DNA of 64,000 nucleotides. Origin: Nageia nagi. Taxonomy: Eukaryota; Pinophyta. The stretch is taken from positions 66,774,001-66,838,000 of the forward strand of contig JBITNC010000001.1 of the NCBI GenBank assembly GCA_050084985.1, in the 5' to 3' direction. The translations under genes were made by a program, and so were the position numbers. Shown piece after piece: positions 12,101-22,469 of the stretch; position 1 is the stretch's first letter; each line of letters begins with the position of its first letter. The notes under the pieces were generated by a model that searched no databases, was not told where the DNA came from, and was given only the letters and a program-made list of their open reading frames with translations.

Positions 12101-15100
12101 ACTACACACATGCCTGCCCACTTATATGGAGTTAAATCTAGACCAACAGAGGACTTAGGGGCAATTAAAGAGTACAGACTTTTCAACATTTGGATCGTCG
12201 GATTAAAAGGCTTTAGTTTGCCTTATCCTCACCTCATGGCTCCCCAAACAAGTCATGTTGCAGAAAAAACGTGCAGATGTGTTCATTTTAAGAGGAAACT
12301 ATTTTCAATGTTTGCGTACTTCGCATATAAAGTAAAAGTGCAAAACAAATAAAGTACTTTAAAAATGAAACTATATCCAACATTATCCATAATTATGAAC
12401 CAAAGAGTCCAATGAGTTTTGTTACAATTCCTGATGGACCTTTTTACAAAAGTTTACTAATTTTAAGTAACAACAAATGAGCCTAAGAGTCCAATGGATT
12501 TTGTCACAACCCTAACGGAACTTTTTACAAAGGTTCATTATCAAAAATGAGGAATTCTCTCCCTTATTACTAAAAAATGGACTTAAAATAATCTTTTATC
12601 TGCAATTTATCATCAAAAAATAAGACAAACATTTAAGGAAACTTTATCCATTCACATTCATTAGGACAATATTAAATCATGCATTTAAAAATTTTATCCA
12701 CTTAGCAAAAATATGCACTAGGACAAAAATAAAAGTATGTATTTAAAAATTTTATCCAACCAGATATATGCAATAAACATGCATTAAGACAACATTAATT
12801 CATATTAATCCATCCATGTATAATTAATTTCTCACTTAAAGGCATGCTATTTTAAAAAATTCCTTAAAATAACTTGCACTTATGGTAAAATTAGCAAATA
12901 AAAACTCAAACTTTAAATAGCAATTAATGCAACCTTTAGCTCATACTACTTTTTAATAAAATGAATTATATATATAAAGTTCTCTAAAAAATGCATGCAT
13001 GTAAAATATTAAAAAAATGCATACATGTAATTTACATGTAATTTTATTTTTTCAAACATATTAGTATTGTAAAATTTTTTTGCAATAATAACATTATAGT
13101 TAAAAAAAATTGCAAAATTTTTAACTATCTCTACATTAAGTAGAAACTTGCAAATTTAAGCTATAATAACTTATTATTGCTAAATTTAAGCAAATCTACT
13201 TGCTACACATTAACCAATTTTACTTAAAAAAAATTGCAACTAACAAACTATTGTTAGTAAAAGTAATGCATAGCAATAGCTTAAAAAATAGAACTAACAT
13301 GTTAATATAACAAAAAATATGACAATAATATCTACTTTGAATAAATTTTACTAAATAAAATTTTATAATAAAATAACTACAAATTGGTTAGTAACAAAAC
13401 AAAATTTGACAATGAACAAGGTAGGAGGAAGATTATACTTTCAAGTCCTTTTTACCTCACCAAAGGAGATGGAGAAAGAAGAAGAATGGACCTTCAAGGA
13501 TGTTGAAGAGGAGCTTTAAAGAATTGCTCTGATACCACTTAATGAAATTAATCTTTTATGAATTAACTTTTAATCTACTAAGATCTCAAGAAGGCACTTT
13601 CAACACCAACACTATAGCACAATAACTCAAGCCAATCTCACAAATAACACAAGATATAAAGTGGTTCCTTCCTCCTCAGGAGTACGTCCACTAACTAAGA
13701 TCTTCTTATTTTCAAGGACCTCTTTTACAAAATCTTCTCTCTCTCACACTTTAAACCTATAGCAAAGCTTGCATTACAATTGTGTAACTAGAGAAGGAGA
13801 GAGTTCTTATTTTTTTATAAGAAGAAATTCACTCTATAATTAATCCTGTTACTATTTTTAATCCTTCTCCTATTTTTTTCCCTTAATACTTTAAGGTATC
13901 TAATGATATTTTAAATATTAAGTGAATTTACATTAACAAAAAATATTACACAGTATTACATTAAAAATTCTAACAAGAAGATCTTGAATGAAAGGAGTTA
14001 CCTTCTCAATGGTAGTGCGTTCCCATCTAGGCATGGTGACAATAGGTGCAGGATCCTCAACAAGTGGTGTAGGATTCTCAATAGGTGTAATAGTATCCTC
14101 AACAACAAAATCATCTTCAAAATCATGTTCAATCAAATCAAACATTGGAGAAACATCTAGTGAAGAAGAAGTTGGTGAAGAAGAAGATGAAGAATGACAA
14201 GGAAGAAGACGCTCATCAAATTGAACATGAGTGTGGAAAAAAACATCATGTGTAGCAGGATCAACAAGTCGATAAGCCTTCATATCCTCACAATAGCCAA
14301 CAAAAATGAGTGGCTTACTCTTCTTATCCAAAGCCGTCTTCTTCGGAATATATGCCCAAGCATGACTCCCAAAGACTCGAAAAAATGAAACATTAGGCTT
14401 AGTCCTAGACCAAGCCTCGTCTAGAGTCATACAATCAAGAGCTTTGTGGGGTGTGTGATTTTGAATATAATTCACACAATTAACTGCCTCAGCCCAAAAA
14501 ATAGGTGGTATATCTCTGGAATGCATCATTAGCCATCTCTTTCAAAGTGCGATTCTTCCTCTTTACCACATCATTTAGCTGAGGTGTGTGATGGACAAAA
14601 TGCTGATGAACAATCCCATGTGTAGCAAGAAAATCTGAAAACTCAGTACTAAAGTACTCCCCCCCATTATCTATGGGAAGCTTTTTGATGCATGAGGAAG
14701 CTTGATTCTCAACCAAAGTTTTGAAAATTTTGAAGTGAGAGAAAGCATCACTTTTGTACTTGAGAAAATATACTTAAGTACATCTTGAGAAATCATCTAT
14801 GAAGGTCCATGCATACTTAGCTCCTTTGAAAGAGGATGTGGGAAAGACCATCAAATCACTATGAACCAACTCTAAGGGTGAAGATGCTCTAGGGGCCTTA
14901 CCTTTGGGAAAATGATCTTGATGTTGTTTTCCATGTGCCCAACCAAAACAAACATCATCAAGACAAGAGACCTTAGGTAACCCAACAACCATATCGTGAG
15001 TGCTTAACATCTTCAAATACCTGTAAATGAGATGGCCAAATCTTTGTTGTCAAAGTTTGCTCTCAAAATCTGCATGAGCAACAAGCCATATACCTGAAGA

Positions 15101-17995
15101 ATTATCAAAACCCTCAAAAAAATACAATCATGCATCATGATCAACAACTACTTGAGAAATAAGTGAATGTGGGTACTTTAGGCATCAAATTTCTACCCCA
15201 TGAGGTGTGAACAAGATAGTTTTTCGTGTACCTAAGTGCATATTTGATAGATAGAAAGCAAATTTGCTGAAATGTTGGGAACATAAAGAACATTATTGAT
15301 GCAACGACTATCAACCAAAATATTTACTTTCCCTTGGACAAGAGTAAAAGATGAATCTCCAACTTCAATGCTGGATGTGGAACTTGAACAAAGAGAGAGG
15401 CAAATGACTCTTTAGAGGATGGCATATGATGGGTAGCTCCTGAATCTAAAACCCAAGTATGAGAGCAAGAGTTAGTAGACCTTCCTTGGACATCTAGGGC
15501 CTTACTATGTTCTTTTGGAGCATCAATTTTATGCTTTTTCATGGCTTCCTCTAAATTTTGCAATTTCTTCGAACCCTGATTTGCTGCATGACCACTTTTC
15601 TTACAATAAATACAAGTGGCATTAGACTTCTCCTTTTTCTTAGAAGGGTCTTTAGACTTACAGTCGTTTGGACCTGATTGAAAAAGAGTGGAAGTGGGTT
15701 TAGATTTAGGTTTGGATTTGCCTTTCCCTTTGGAATTAGATGCAACTAAAGGTTTTGATGAAGAGGTAGTAAACTTAAGAGTTGAAAGTTTGACTTATTT
15801 TCTAGTAAGTTGTTCACAAAATTCTTCTAAGCTAGGCAATGTGAATTTTTTGCCAATTACATCTATGGTAGAAAGAAATGTGGAAGCAAAAATCTAGAAA
15901 GGTCCCCTTAGCTTTGAAAGAATAAGATACATTCCTTTTCTTCCTTCTTTTTACCATTGCCTTTCAATTGTGTTAGGAGTTCCTTGAACTTGGTGAGATA
16001 ATCAACAATTGTAGGAAAGTCATAGAAGAAACTGCTGTGAGTTCTGCTTCAAGCTGCATAGACCTTATGTGATCAATCTTATCAAATATTTTTTCCACTT
16101 TGTCCCAACATTCAAAAGTTGTTTTACATCCAAGTGAAACCAAAGACTTACACTTACATTCATGATAATTTGTCCCATTACCTCAGAGATTTTGTCTTGA
16201 TGAACAAAAATTTTGTATTGACTTTTGAAGTGTGGTTGGAGGACCATGCCCACGAAATGCAACGGACTTAAAATTATGCACAGATCTAATGAATCAAGAG
16301 TAAAAAACTTCAAAAATGTTTTTTGAATGCTTGCAAAAACAGTTGGCTTTGATACCATGAAGATAATGCACAAGGCAAAATATTATTCACCCATGATCAC
16401 AGAATTTGTAGAGCACCACAACAAAACAATGGAGAGAAGCTTAAACTGATTGAATTGATCTAATTAATTAATTTGTGTAGAGACGCTTGCATAAATAGGC
16501 AAGATTTAAATACAAGCTGGTGGATTATAACAAGAAGTTAAAAACACTATCAAACTAGGAAAAAGACAAAATGAATAAAATACACCTAATATCCAAGTGA
16601 ACTTAAGCAAAGAAATAGCTAAGTAAAAAATACTCTTAATAAACACATTTTTCTGGCTTTTGAGATTGCTGTAGAAACGAATAAATTGACATGGAGTTAA
16701 TGATAAAAAATGAAGCAAGCTATCATAAAAGTGGTCCAAATGAGGAGCTTAATGTTGTTATTCTGGACATTTTATCCTTTTGAATCTTAAAACCTCCAAG
16801 GCAACGCATGCTTAATGAGGGGCAATAAATTTTCTGAATTTATGGTGTCAACAATTGGGTTGATTTGCTGAAACAATGAAAGTAATTAGCCTAAAGACAA
16901 GGACCTAATATTACATTTGGAATAAATGGACCCGAATTTTGGAAAACTATCTTTTCTAATTAAATAATACTGACTTTTGACTTAAACAAGAACCAGCACC
17001 TTGATTTATTTGATTTCTGGATCAGATGTGACTAAACATCATTCTGTTGTTTGCAATATTGCCAATTTATTTTAAGCCATATTCTGCGTGATATAGCGCG
17101 GTGGGTTCCAAAACATCTGCATCAAATTTTGCCCAGAAAAAACATGCGCTGATCTATAAAACAACCCTCATAAGGTTCAACAATCCCTCAGGATGAAACC
17201 ATGCATAAAAGGATCTGGTTCTTTTCTCCTTTAACTATAAAAATGCTGCATTTTGCCCATGTAAAGTGCATGTATTCCTCAAATGAGTACTCAAGGAATT
17301 AGTCTCTTAATTTTTTGTATTCTTGAAATGACTACAATTAGATGGAAGCTTTTAAGGTTAGAATTTTTCATTGGCTATCCTGGAAGAAATCTTATCCAAC
17401 CATTGCTGTAGTGTGGCTCAGTGTTGATTGGTTGCTTATGGCTCATGGAGATATCAAACCCTTTCATGCACATGAGGGAGCTTCTAAAGGAGCTTGGTTA
17501 CAAGGATTCCCGTATAAGCATTATAAATGACGTGAGTGCTGGGCTATTGGGTTTGGTAAATTCTTTCAGATGTTATTATATACAATACAAATGCTTTTCC
17601 ATTCATCTGACACAGGAATGGCCTTCTGCCTGCAGGTTTGTTTTGCTCTTGTGTTCATGTTTGCTAGATTGGTTCTTGGACCTTATCTAGTGTATGATAC
17701 AGTAACAGCTGATAATCCATTGCTTATCAAGGTATGCCTTTTGAATGCTGGATTATTATTTGAATACCGACAAATCAATTTTTTTCTTATTAAGTTCAGA
17801 ATAATGCAGGAAAATATTGTCACCATGCACACTGAAATGAGTCTCTCTTTTCTTTTTTGCTGAAATTTGAAATGATATCACATGCAGGTTACTTCAGTAG
17901 GCTTACAGATTGTCAGTCTCTTCTGGTTCTACAAAATAGTAAATATGGTCAAGTACAAGATAGCCAAAGCCAAGTTTTCGCAGAAGAGTGTATGA
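3106..17995 (+). CDS. TLC-domain membrane protein (TLCD5/TMEM136-like), last four exons
   Basis: Four exons join in phase 0 with GT-AG borders: 3106-3246, 17412-17531, 17636-17731 and 17888-17995 (TGA stop 17993-17995). They give 154 residues. The order of motifs fits a plant TLC (TRAM-LAG1-CLN8) protein: SLSYFIYDSICCLFD, then HHLVSILGLGGG (the HH of the TLC core), CGSVLIGCLWLMEISNPFMH, RELLKELGYKD, a membrane segment ending GPYLVYDTVTADNP, and a C-terminal helix SLFWFYKIV with a basic cytosolic end. TLC proteins are multi-pass ER or plasma-membrane proteins linked to lipid sensing, transport or synthesis; this subfamily's reaction is not established. The first 80-100 residues expected of the family are missing and probably lie upstream of 3106 or outside the window. 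No frameshift or internal stop occurs in the four exons, so the gene is probably functional despite a 14-kb intron full of retrotransposons. Confidence 0.88.
4494..4761 (-). repeat. Element A 3' LTR
   Basis: About 268 bp, aligning by eye with 16358-16643. Shared stretches include the segments around 'agagcaccac', 'gcttgcataaataggcaag', 'caagctggtgga' and 'aataaaatacacctaatatc'. It starts TGAAGA like its partner. The two copies differ at many positions, so the insertion is old. Confidence 0.8.
4950..6470 (-). pseudogene. Element A copia reverse transcriptase and RNase H (broken)
   Basis: On the minus strand, from 6470 downward, come the copia RT landmarks. These are a W-containing N-terminal segment, MDVKSAFLYGDL, then SLYGLKQAPQAW near 6050, and the catalytic HYVDDLLLIG near 5905. 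RNase H follows: GYSNSDWEEN and the SFGY-like STFGYVF near 5400, a KQQAIALSSNEAKY segment near 5300, and LWCDNQSA near 5200. A KPF-containing tail ends near 4957. Several frame changes, for example around 5900-6017 and 5465-5520, break the frame. The enzyme would have copied element RNA into DNA in virus-like particles; this copy cannot. Confidence 0.85.
6466..6470. repeat. Target duplication of element B, left copy
   Basis: GGAAG directly before the B LTR. The right copy, AGAAG at 13976-13980, differs by one base. The pair marks the insertion point inside element A between its integrase and RT coding parts. Confidence 0.7.
6471..6936 (-). repeat. Element B 3' LTR
   Basis: 466 bp, beginning TG and ending CA. 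It matches 13543-13975 over its whole length, for example at 'caccaaYactatagcacaa', 'agatataaagtggttcct' and 'aggagtacgtccactaac'. The two copies are closer to each other than the A LTRs are, consistent with B being younger. Confidence 0.85.
6937..7861 (-). other. Element B 3' region with a second copia C-terminal remnant and a repeated 44-bp block
   Basis: At about 7550-7740 the minus strand encodes a decayed copia C-terminal tail: an HYIKKKILDA segment, then after a stop and frameshift SPDLFTSALETL, ending VVFKGE. This tail is distinct from the RNase H tail that ends at 7862. A block beginning 'cactataagtcatcac' and ending 'cttatagtca' occurs twice, near 7270-7313 and 7737-7782, the second just at the edge of this remnant. 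The rest shows no coding signal. The structure suggests recombination or a nested insertion whose ends were not resolved. Confidence 0.5.
7862..9470 (-). pseudogene. Element B copia reverse transcriptase and RNase H (broken)
   Basis: The minus strand carries KWIYKVKYNSIGEIEKYKAR, LVAKGFTQKYGVHYEKTFAP and LQLDVKSAFLN (9236-9000). Then come SLYGLKQAPRAWYKK and the catalytic LLYVDDLLITG near 8790. RNase H follows with LRYVAGTKDL and FSNSDYEGD (8437-8231), ending in a KPFPKAQF-type tail near 7862. A short deletion with frame change follows SAFLN near 9000, and another break lies at 8437-8570. Copia RT makes element cDNA; this copy is inactive. Confidence 0.85.
9471..10855 (-). pseudogene. Element B copia protease remnant and integrase (broken)
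   Basis: From 10855 downward, the minus strand has a frame-disturbed protease region. The GAG-pre-integrase zinc site WHHRLGHLNHKNIQVM follows near 10370. A decayed integrase core then includes an LQQNGVAERKNRTIQEMARC segment near 9870-9920, the region of the third catalytic acidic residue. Integrase would have inserted element cDNA into the host chromosome. Stops and frameshifts are frequent between 9640 and 10300. Confidence 0.75.
10815..11681 (-). pseudogene. Element B copia gag (broken)
   Basis: The gag start at 11681 reads MEDSFASKHILNGSNYGIWE, followed by the UBN2-type capsid region with frameshifts near 11420 and 11140-11250. It ends with an intact-looking zinc knuckle CNFCNIYGHIEADC (Cx2Cx4Hx4C) near 10870-10915 and a Lys/Asn-rich stretch. 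Gag packages element RNA. The nearest upstream landmark is the PBS at 13526, an unusually long 1.8 kb away. Confidence 0.8.
11700..13525 (-). other. Long A+T-rich leader of element B
   Basis: The stretch between PBS and gag has no recognised domain. It is strongly A+T-rich, with short oligo-A/T runs and internal near-repeats such as 'ccaatgRgttttgtYacaa' near 12410 and 12490. A 91-codon open frame at 12077-12352 (+) shows no family likeness and is probably chance. Confidence 0.5.
13526..13537 (-). other. Primer binding site of element B (initiator tRNA-Met)
   Basis: The minus strand reads TGGTATCAGAGC. This matches the complement of the 3' end of plant initiator tRNA-Met, which is used as primer by most plant copia elements. 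It sits 5 bp from the 5' LTR. Confidence 0.88.
13543..13975 (-). repeat. Element B 5' LTR
   Basis: 433 bp, starting TG and ending CA (as TG...CA on either strand), partner of 6471-6936. The right flank AGAAG at 13976-13980 is the second target-site copy. Confidence 0.85.
13981..15260 (-). pseudogene. Element A copia integrase (broken)
   Basis: The minus strand shows a damaged zinc site (RFGHL retained, upstream HH lost) near 15050. Next are LELVHSDLM with the first catalytic Asp near 14870 and FIDDFSR near 14785. Then come DNGGEYFSTEF with the second Asp near 14670 and KRKNRTL near 14545. In the last, Lys replaces the usual catalytic Glu of the VVERKNRTL motif. A long downstream piece (IFWAEAVNCVNYIQN to about 14200) leads into an acidic Ser-rich linker. 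That linker is cut by element B at 13980. The missing Glu and the frameshifts make it inactive. Confidence 0.82.
15261..16343 (-). pseudogene. Element A copia gag and protease (broken)
   Basis: Gag begins soon after the PBS and is traceable in pieces from about 16300 down to 15560. Its zinc knuckle CIYCKKSGHAAN near 15600 lacks the fourth ligand, because Gly stands where the last Cys should be. The protease follows with the classic active-site motif WVLDSGATHHM at about 15421-15465. Frame changes lie near 15560 and 15890. Gag would coat the RNA and the protease would cut the polyprotein. Confidence 0.75.
16344..16357 (-). other. Primer binding site of element A
   Basis: The minus strand reads TGGTATCAAAGCCA directly beside the 5' LTR. 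It resembles an initiator tRNA-Met-type copia PBS with a G-to-A change relative to the copy in element B. Confidence 0.75.
16358..16643 (-). repeat. Element A 5' LTR
   Basis: About 286 bp, partner of 4494-4761. It begins TGAAGATAATGC next to the PBS. The right edge is uncertain by a few bases because the terminal CA is eroded in at least one copy. Confidence 0.75.
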
Positions 17996-19865
17996 TCATT
18001 CTAATCAAACAAGTGTAACTTAAGTTTTCACTTTTTAGGTTTACTCCACTTAAGGATTTAATGTGGGACGAGATACGAAGGATTAGATTACTAACAACTC
18101 TGTAAAACTTTGAAATACAGAAGAATCCAGAAGGCAAAGCTTTGGTCTCCACTCACCGTCTAAATTTTTATACAAACTATAATGAAAGCAATGTGTGAAG
18201 TTTTTGTTGTTAGAATTGCATTTTGCTTGGGAGTTTTATCTATGCAGTATCCTTTATTCCATCCAGTTGATATATTTTGACAAGTGTACTGCAAAGTTTT
18301 TTCTTTTTACCACTTCAGTTGTGGGAATTCGATTAAAAAATTGCTACTTAAAAAGTGAGACAAAAATGCTTTTACTAATCATGCTATACTTTGATTTCTT
18401 TTCCTTGGTAAGATTGGAACTTTATTGAAAAACCATCTTTTAAGTAGGTATTATTTTTGCTTGCTTGAAGAAAGGAATGTTCCAGATGTGTTAGTATCAA
18501 TGTCATTAAGGCCCCAAAGTTGGAGGGTGAATAGAGAAATGTTCCATCTGGGGTACTATCAATGTCATTCAGGCCCCAAAATTCTAGAGTAGCTCTTTCA
18601 AAAATAAAATCCTGCATGAACTTCCCAATCACTATTTAACACTTCTAAGGTTCTGATGATACATTTTATAAGCCGAAATCTTCATGATGGCATACTTGAA
18701 ACCTTTTAGTTGTATATGTTATTCAAGCTTATAAAATAGATATTAAAACGCATTCTGATTATCTGTTATCTGAGAGTACATTTTTGTTCTCATCTTGCAG
18801 AATGTTCCAATATGTAATGTTTTATAAAATATATATTAAAACACATTCTGAAAGCTTTACTTAGAGTACGTCAAATATTTTGTTTCCACATTGAGATTGT
18901 TTCAGGCATTTGGGTACTGAATTTGCTTTAGCTAATGATACTTTACGTCGAATATTTTGTTTCCACATTGAGATTATCTCAGCCATTTGGGAATTTCTAA
19001 TTGAAGGTTTATAGGTATACTTTCTTACTTATTAAGCAAAAGGTTTTTTTGAGTTTCTATACCTGCTACTAACCATCATATATCTTGTGTGTGCATGAAG
19101 GCACTTTTATCTCTCATACTCGAGCAAATGCTGAAGAGTATATTGAGTCGTACCTTCAATTTGGAGACATTGAAGAGAACATTCCGTAGAATTATATTTA
19201 TGTAAACAAGTACAAGATGTTAGATAGTAGTTATAAATTTGAGTAATGGTATATGCCTATACCTTTTCTTATAGTTAGATATTTCTTTTATAGTTTTACA
19301 ATTCAATAGTTCAATAACAAAAATTGCATGTAAACTTCACATTTATAATTGCTTCTTGATTAGATTTTCATGAGCCTATTTAAAATTAGAAGGTTATTTT
19401 TCTTCTTTAATCATAGCCATGAGTGTAAAATTTGCCCTATGAACCTATTCATAAGTTTTTCCTCCAAAATTATATATTATATATGTCCAATGATTTATGT
19501 GTAGCATTCCTCAATATAAAGTTAAGCCACTTGGGTCCCACTTCTCTATCTGAAGACATTTATATAACAACCACTATTAAATGAGTAATTTGACCTTGAA
19601 AATCATGTCCATGCTCTTCAACATGATCAACATCATCACCAATGTCAATGTGAGAATAACTAGTTCCATTATATAGGTAAAACCACACTCTTCACTATCA
19701 TTATGAGAACGAACATTCCTACCATCCAAGTAAAGACCACAATCTCTATCCTCAATGAAGTTCCATATATTATCCATCACCATATCTTCATAACATAAGG
19801 CAAATGAAGAAAAATTATGAAATTGAAATTTTGATGAAGATTTTACATCAAGAAGCTTTGACAAA
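17996..19865. other. 3' flank of the TLC gene with short tandem duplications
   Basis: Probable 3' UTR of the TLC gene, then intergenic DNA. Two local duplications are visible. A unit ending 'caatgtcattaaggcccc' repeats with a 62-bp step (about 18477 and 18539). A unit containing 'atattttgtttccacattga' repeats with a 75-bp step (about 18868 and 18943). A short frame at about 19099-19189 (SHTRANAEEYIESYLQFGD, after an AG) looks protein-like but is unrecognised and may be a stray exon. Otherwise nothing is seen. Confidence 0.45.
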
Positions 19866-22283
19866 GTGGATGAATCAATGAGTAAAAAGGATTCCCTAAT
19901 CAAACCTTACATATTTTATATCAATAATTCTTCATGCCATTGGATTCAAAATCCTATAAAAGAATCGACACATTTCTATGTGGCTTCGCCAAACCAAAGT
20001 ATGTGTGTCAAGGTGGACCTTGCCAAAAATCTGAAGGACTATATTGATATTCACGTAGGTACCACCTTAATTCACTAGAGGGTGGTCTATGTAAACCTTC
20101 CTAACACCAATTATATATGCTAATCGTTGATCACATAATCAAGGATTGCCCCCTCATGGCGGATAAATTCAAGAGCAAGGAATGGATAGCCCTAGTTCAA
20201 GCTCCCACCACCTTGACCACTACTCCTTGAGGCCAAAGAGAATGGATTGAGGTTATCCACAAAAAAAAACAAAGGTGGTGAGGCTATGACCATGAGACCA
20301 TCCATAATAACATATGTTAAGGCAATGGCTCCTAAGCTGGCCTTGTAGATGTAAGCTCCCACAATTGCTCCAGCTTGGCCTTCTACCCCTATGCAATAGG
20401 TGGTTAATGAGTTTAATGATGAAGAAAACCTTCCTCCTGTGTTTTCAGTTATTCAACGATTGGAAGCAACAAAAGGGTCTCAAGTGTGACGAATAAGCTA
20501 ACAATCTCATAGCCCTCCTCATGATGATCAATCTATCTAGGCTAATAAGGGGAGAGAAACAAATTTTTCCAATAGAAATTTGGAAAGTTTCGAGTAATTA
20601 TTTTCTAATGCTTGCAAGCCTTTCTAATGAGACTAGTGTAGGTACGATCCTTGACTCATTTGAATGATATCTCTCCCCTGGAATGTAAGAGGATTGATAG
20701 ACCTACTTCAAAGGAATATGGTCCATGATGAGTTTGTTGCTTGTTACCATCTTTATGGACGATCAAATTTTGTTTGTTTATAAGAAGTGAAAGCTTTTGA
20801 TTTCACTTTGCAATTTGCATGTTCCCTCCTCTAGGCTGGTAGCCAAATACTAATCACCCTCACAATTGTGGTAGAGTTGTCATTCTAATAGCTAGCAAGT
20901 GGAAAGGCAATTTTGTCACTTGGGGAATTGACGCCTCCCATCATGCAGTTTGGATTTTACTTGAAATAGGAGGAATGTATTTTGGAATTATTAACATCTA
21001 TGCTTCTAACGAAGCACATGAAAAAATGTTCTCTAGCATTGGTGTGTGCTATATCACTTCCACCTACAATTTGGCTTATGTGTGAGAACTTCAATATTGT
21101 GGAAAAGACGTTTGACAAAGTTAGCTTTACTTTGAATATATGGGCCATTGGACACCGAGAAGCTTGGTTTTTTAATGAAAAACAAGTTAGTGTTATCTAA
21201 ACCTAACACTTGTTTCACAAATAACTAATTTTGTGACAAACTTTGGTATATGTGGTTGAACTTTCAAGTTGGCCATGCAAGAGTGCTCAAACGTTTGAAC
21301 AAAGCAATGCTATCATAGCAACATGAATTTTCATTCAGTTGGTGGCTTCCCTCTGCTCCATATGTCAAAGTCATCCTAGAATGATAACTTCTAACCACTT
21401 GCCCATAATGTTCATTGTTAATTTTTTTGCCTTACCTCGTCCATAGGTAGTTGGTCAAAGTTCGAGTTGGTAATCACTTATCCAATATGGTCTATAATAC
21501 TATTGGTGTAAAATAAGGTTTTCCTCTCACCTACTTTATTTGGGCTCTATATTGATGGACCTAAATAATTGATCTTAAACACCTTGGGCCCAAGTGTAGG
21601 TTGTTTTTTGCATGATAACATTGCCTCAATTTTGCTCTTTGTAGATGATGTCATTTTACTATCTCATACAACAACTAGGCTTCGATGTCAGGTTGACATC
21701 TTGAGTACCTTCTGTGCTACTTATGGTCTCGAAGTTAACCTTAAAAAGATAAAGGTGATGTCCTTTAATATGCCAAGAGTAGACTTCCAAAATCCACCTT
21801 ACTTTCCAAGGGCAATCTATCAAGACAATAAGTTTTTGTACCTATTTGGATGTGCTCTTCATAGGTCATACTTTTAGTTTGATATTAATTTCTCATAATA
21901 AATTGAATAAAGGCTATGTTTTAGCTATCATAATTTAGAGATGATATTTTTATCTTTTTTTCTAGGATATCATATCAAAAATTAAAATATTCCATGCTCT
22001 TTTCACTCCAACCCTACTTTATGGATGTAAAGTTTGGAGACCTAGCTTAAGGCACTTTAGTTGGGTTTGAATTGAGAGGGTTTTGGTCAATATGCTCTCA
22101 AGATCCATCCAAACTAGAATAACTATCCTTTATTTCATCATTATGGTTGAATTTGATGCATACCCTATGTTGGATTTTGCAATATTCCATGTTATCAAGG
22201 TTCTTAATAATCCATCACATGATTTTAACATCTCCTTTGACTCAAAGAGACACCCTCTCTTAGCACTCAAATCCTTAACATAA
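19866..22283 (+). pseudogene. LINE (non-LTR) retrotransposon, ORF1 and ORF2 remnants
   Basis: Plus-strand pieces occur in L1-type plant LINE order. ORF1 is at 19866-20180: a segment VKVDLAKNLKDYIDIHVG of the DUF4283/zinc-knuckle type, with the knuckle region decayed near 20150. The endonuclease begins WNVRGL near 20677 and includes an NIYAS(N) segment near 20995 and an ENFNIVEKTFDKV segment near 21085 in shifting frames. RT includes GFPLSPTLFGLYID near 21515 and the catalytic LLFVDDVILLSH near 21635 (FVDD form), followed by LEVNLKKIKVM. A C-terminal segment is at 22083-22283. Stops, frameshifts and a deletion between endonuclease and RT make it inactive. No poly-A tail or target duplication was found. 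Confidence 0.78.
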
Positions 22284-22469
22284 CTTGCACTAAGGGCATT
22301 CTTTTGTGTTATACTTAGAAGCCACCTCTCTCCTATGATTTATAAGCCTACATATTGAGTGACTACCTTCATCTCACCTCCTAGATAGACCTTTAATTAT
22401 TCTACCAGAGATATCAATAAAAGGATCAAGAACAAAATCTATTAAACTTACTTGAGGAAAATTTGTGTT

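Larger units (their letters stand above)
6471..13975 (-). mobile_element. Copia element B (inserted in A)
   Basis: A 7.5-kb Ty1-copia element on the minus strand, bounded by LTRs 6471-6936 and 13543-13975 with a near-perfect 5-bp target duplication. A canonical copia PBS complementary to initiator tRNA-Met (TGGTATCAGAGC on the minus strand) is at 13526-13537. Coding order on the minus strand is gag (11681 down), protease, integrase, RT and RNase H (ending near 7862). Two features are odd. The leader between PBS and gag is 1.8 kb and non-coding. The 3' side (about 7550-7740) holds a second, different copia C-terminal remnant. Either B is a rearranged element or it contains a further nested copia. 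Frames are broken in several places. Confidence 0.82.
4494..16643 (-). mobile_element. Copia element A (outer), split by element B
   Basis: A Ty1-copia element on the minus strand, about 4.6 kb without the insert. Its LTRs are 4494-4761 (3' LTR) and 16358-16643 (5' LTR). The PBS lies next to the 5' LTR at 16344-16357. A run read as TTAAGGGGGGT on the minus strand, beside the 3' LTR at 4762-4776, is the polypurine tract. Domain order on the minus strand is gag, protease, integrase, [element B], reverse transcriptase, RNase H, which is the copia order. No matching target duplication was found at the outer ends, and the TG/CA termini on the PPT side are eroded. Many frameshifts and stops show it is dead. 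Confidence 0.85.
3247..17411 (+). other. 14.2-kb intron of the TLC gene carrying nested retrotransposons
   Basis: The donor is gtatgt at 3247 and the acceptor is tgtag ending at 17411. Host intron DNA is 3247-4493 and 16644-17411, about 2.0 kb in total. The remaining 12.15 kb is copia element A with copia element B inside it. Both retrotransposons lie antisense to the host gene, so their LTR polyadenylation signals do not face host transcription. The host parts contain only short chance frames. Confidence 0.82.

Noticed and set aside
13988-14388. Two plus-strand frames rich in Ser/Glu
   Set aside because: They are shadows of the copia A integrase and its acidic linker on the minus strand.
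17342-17530. Alternative frame over the second TLC exon
   Set aside because: It is out of register with the TLC motifs; the frame from 17412 gives the conserved residues and joins both neighbours in phase.
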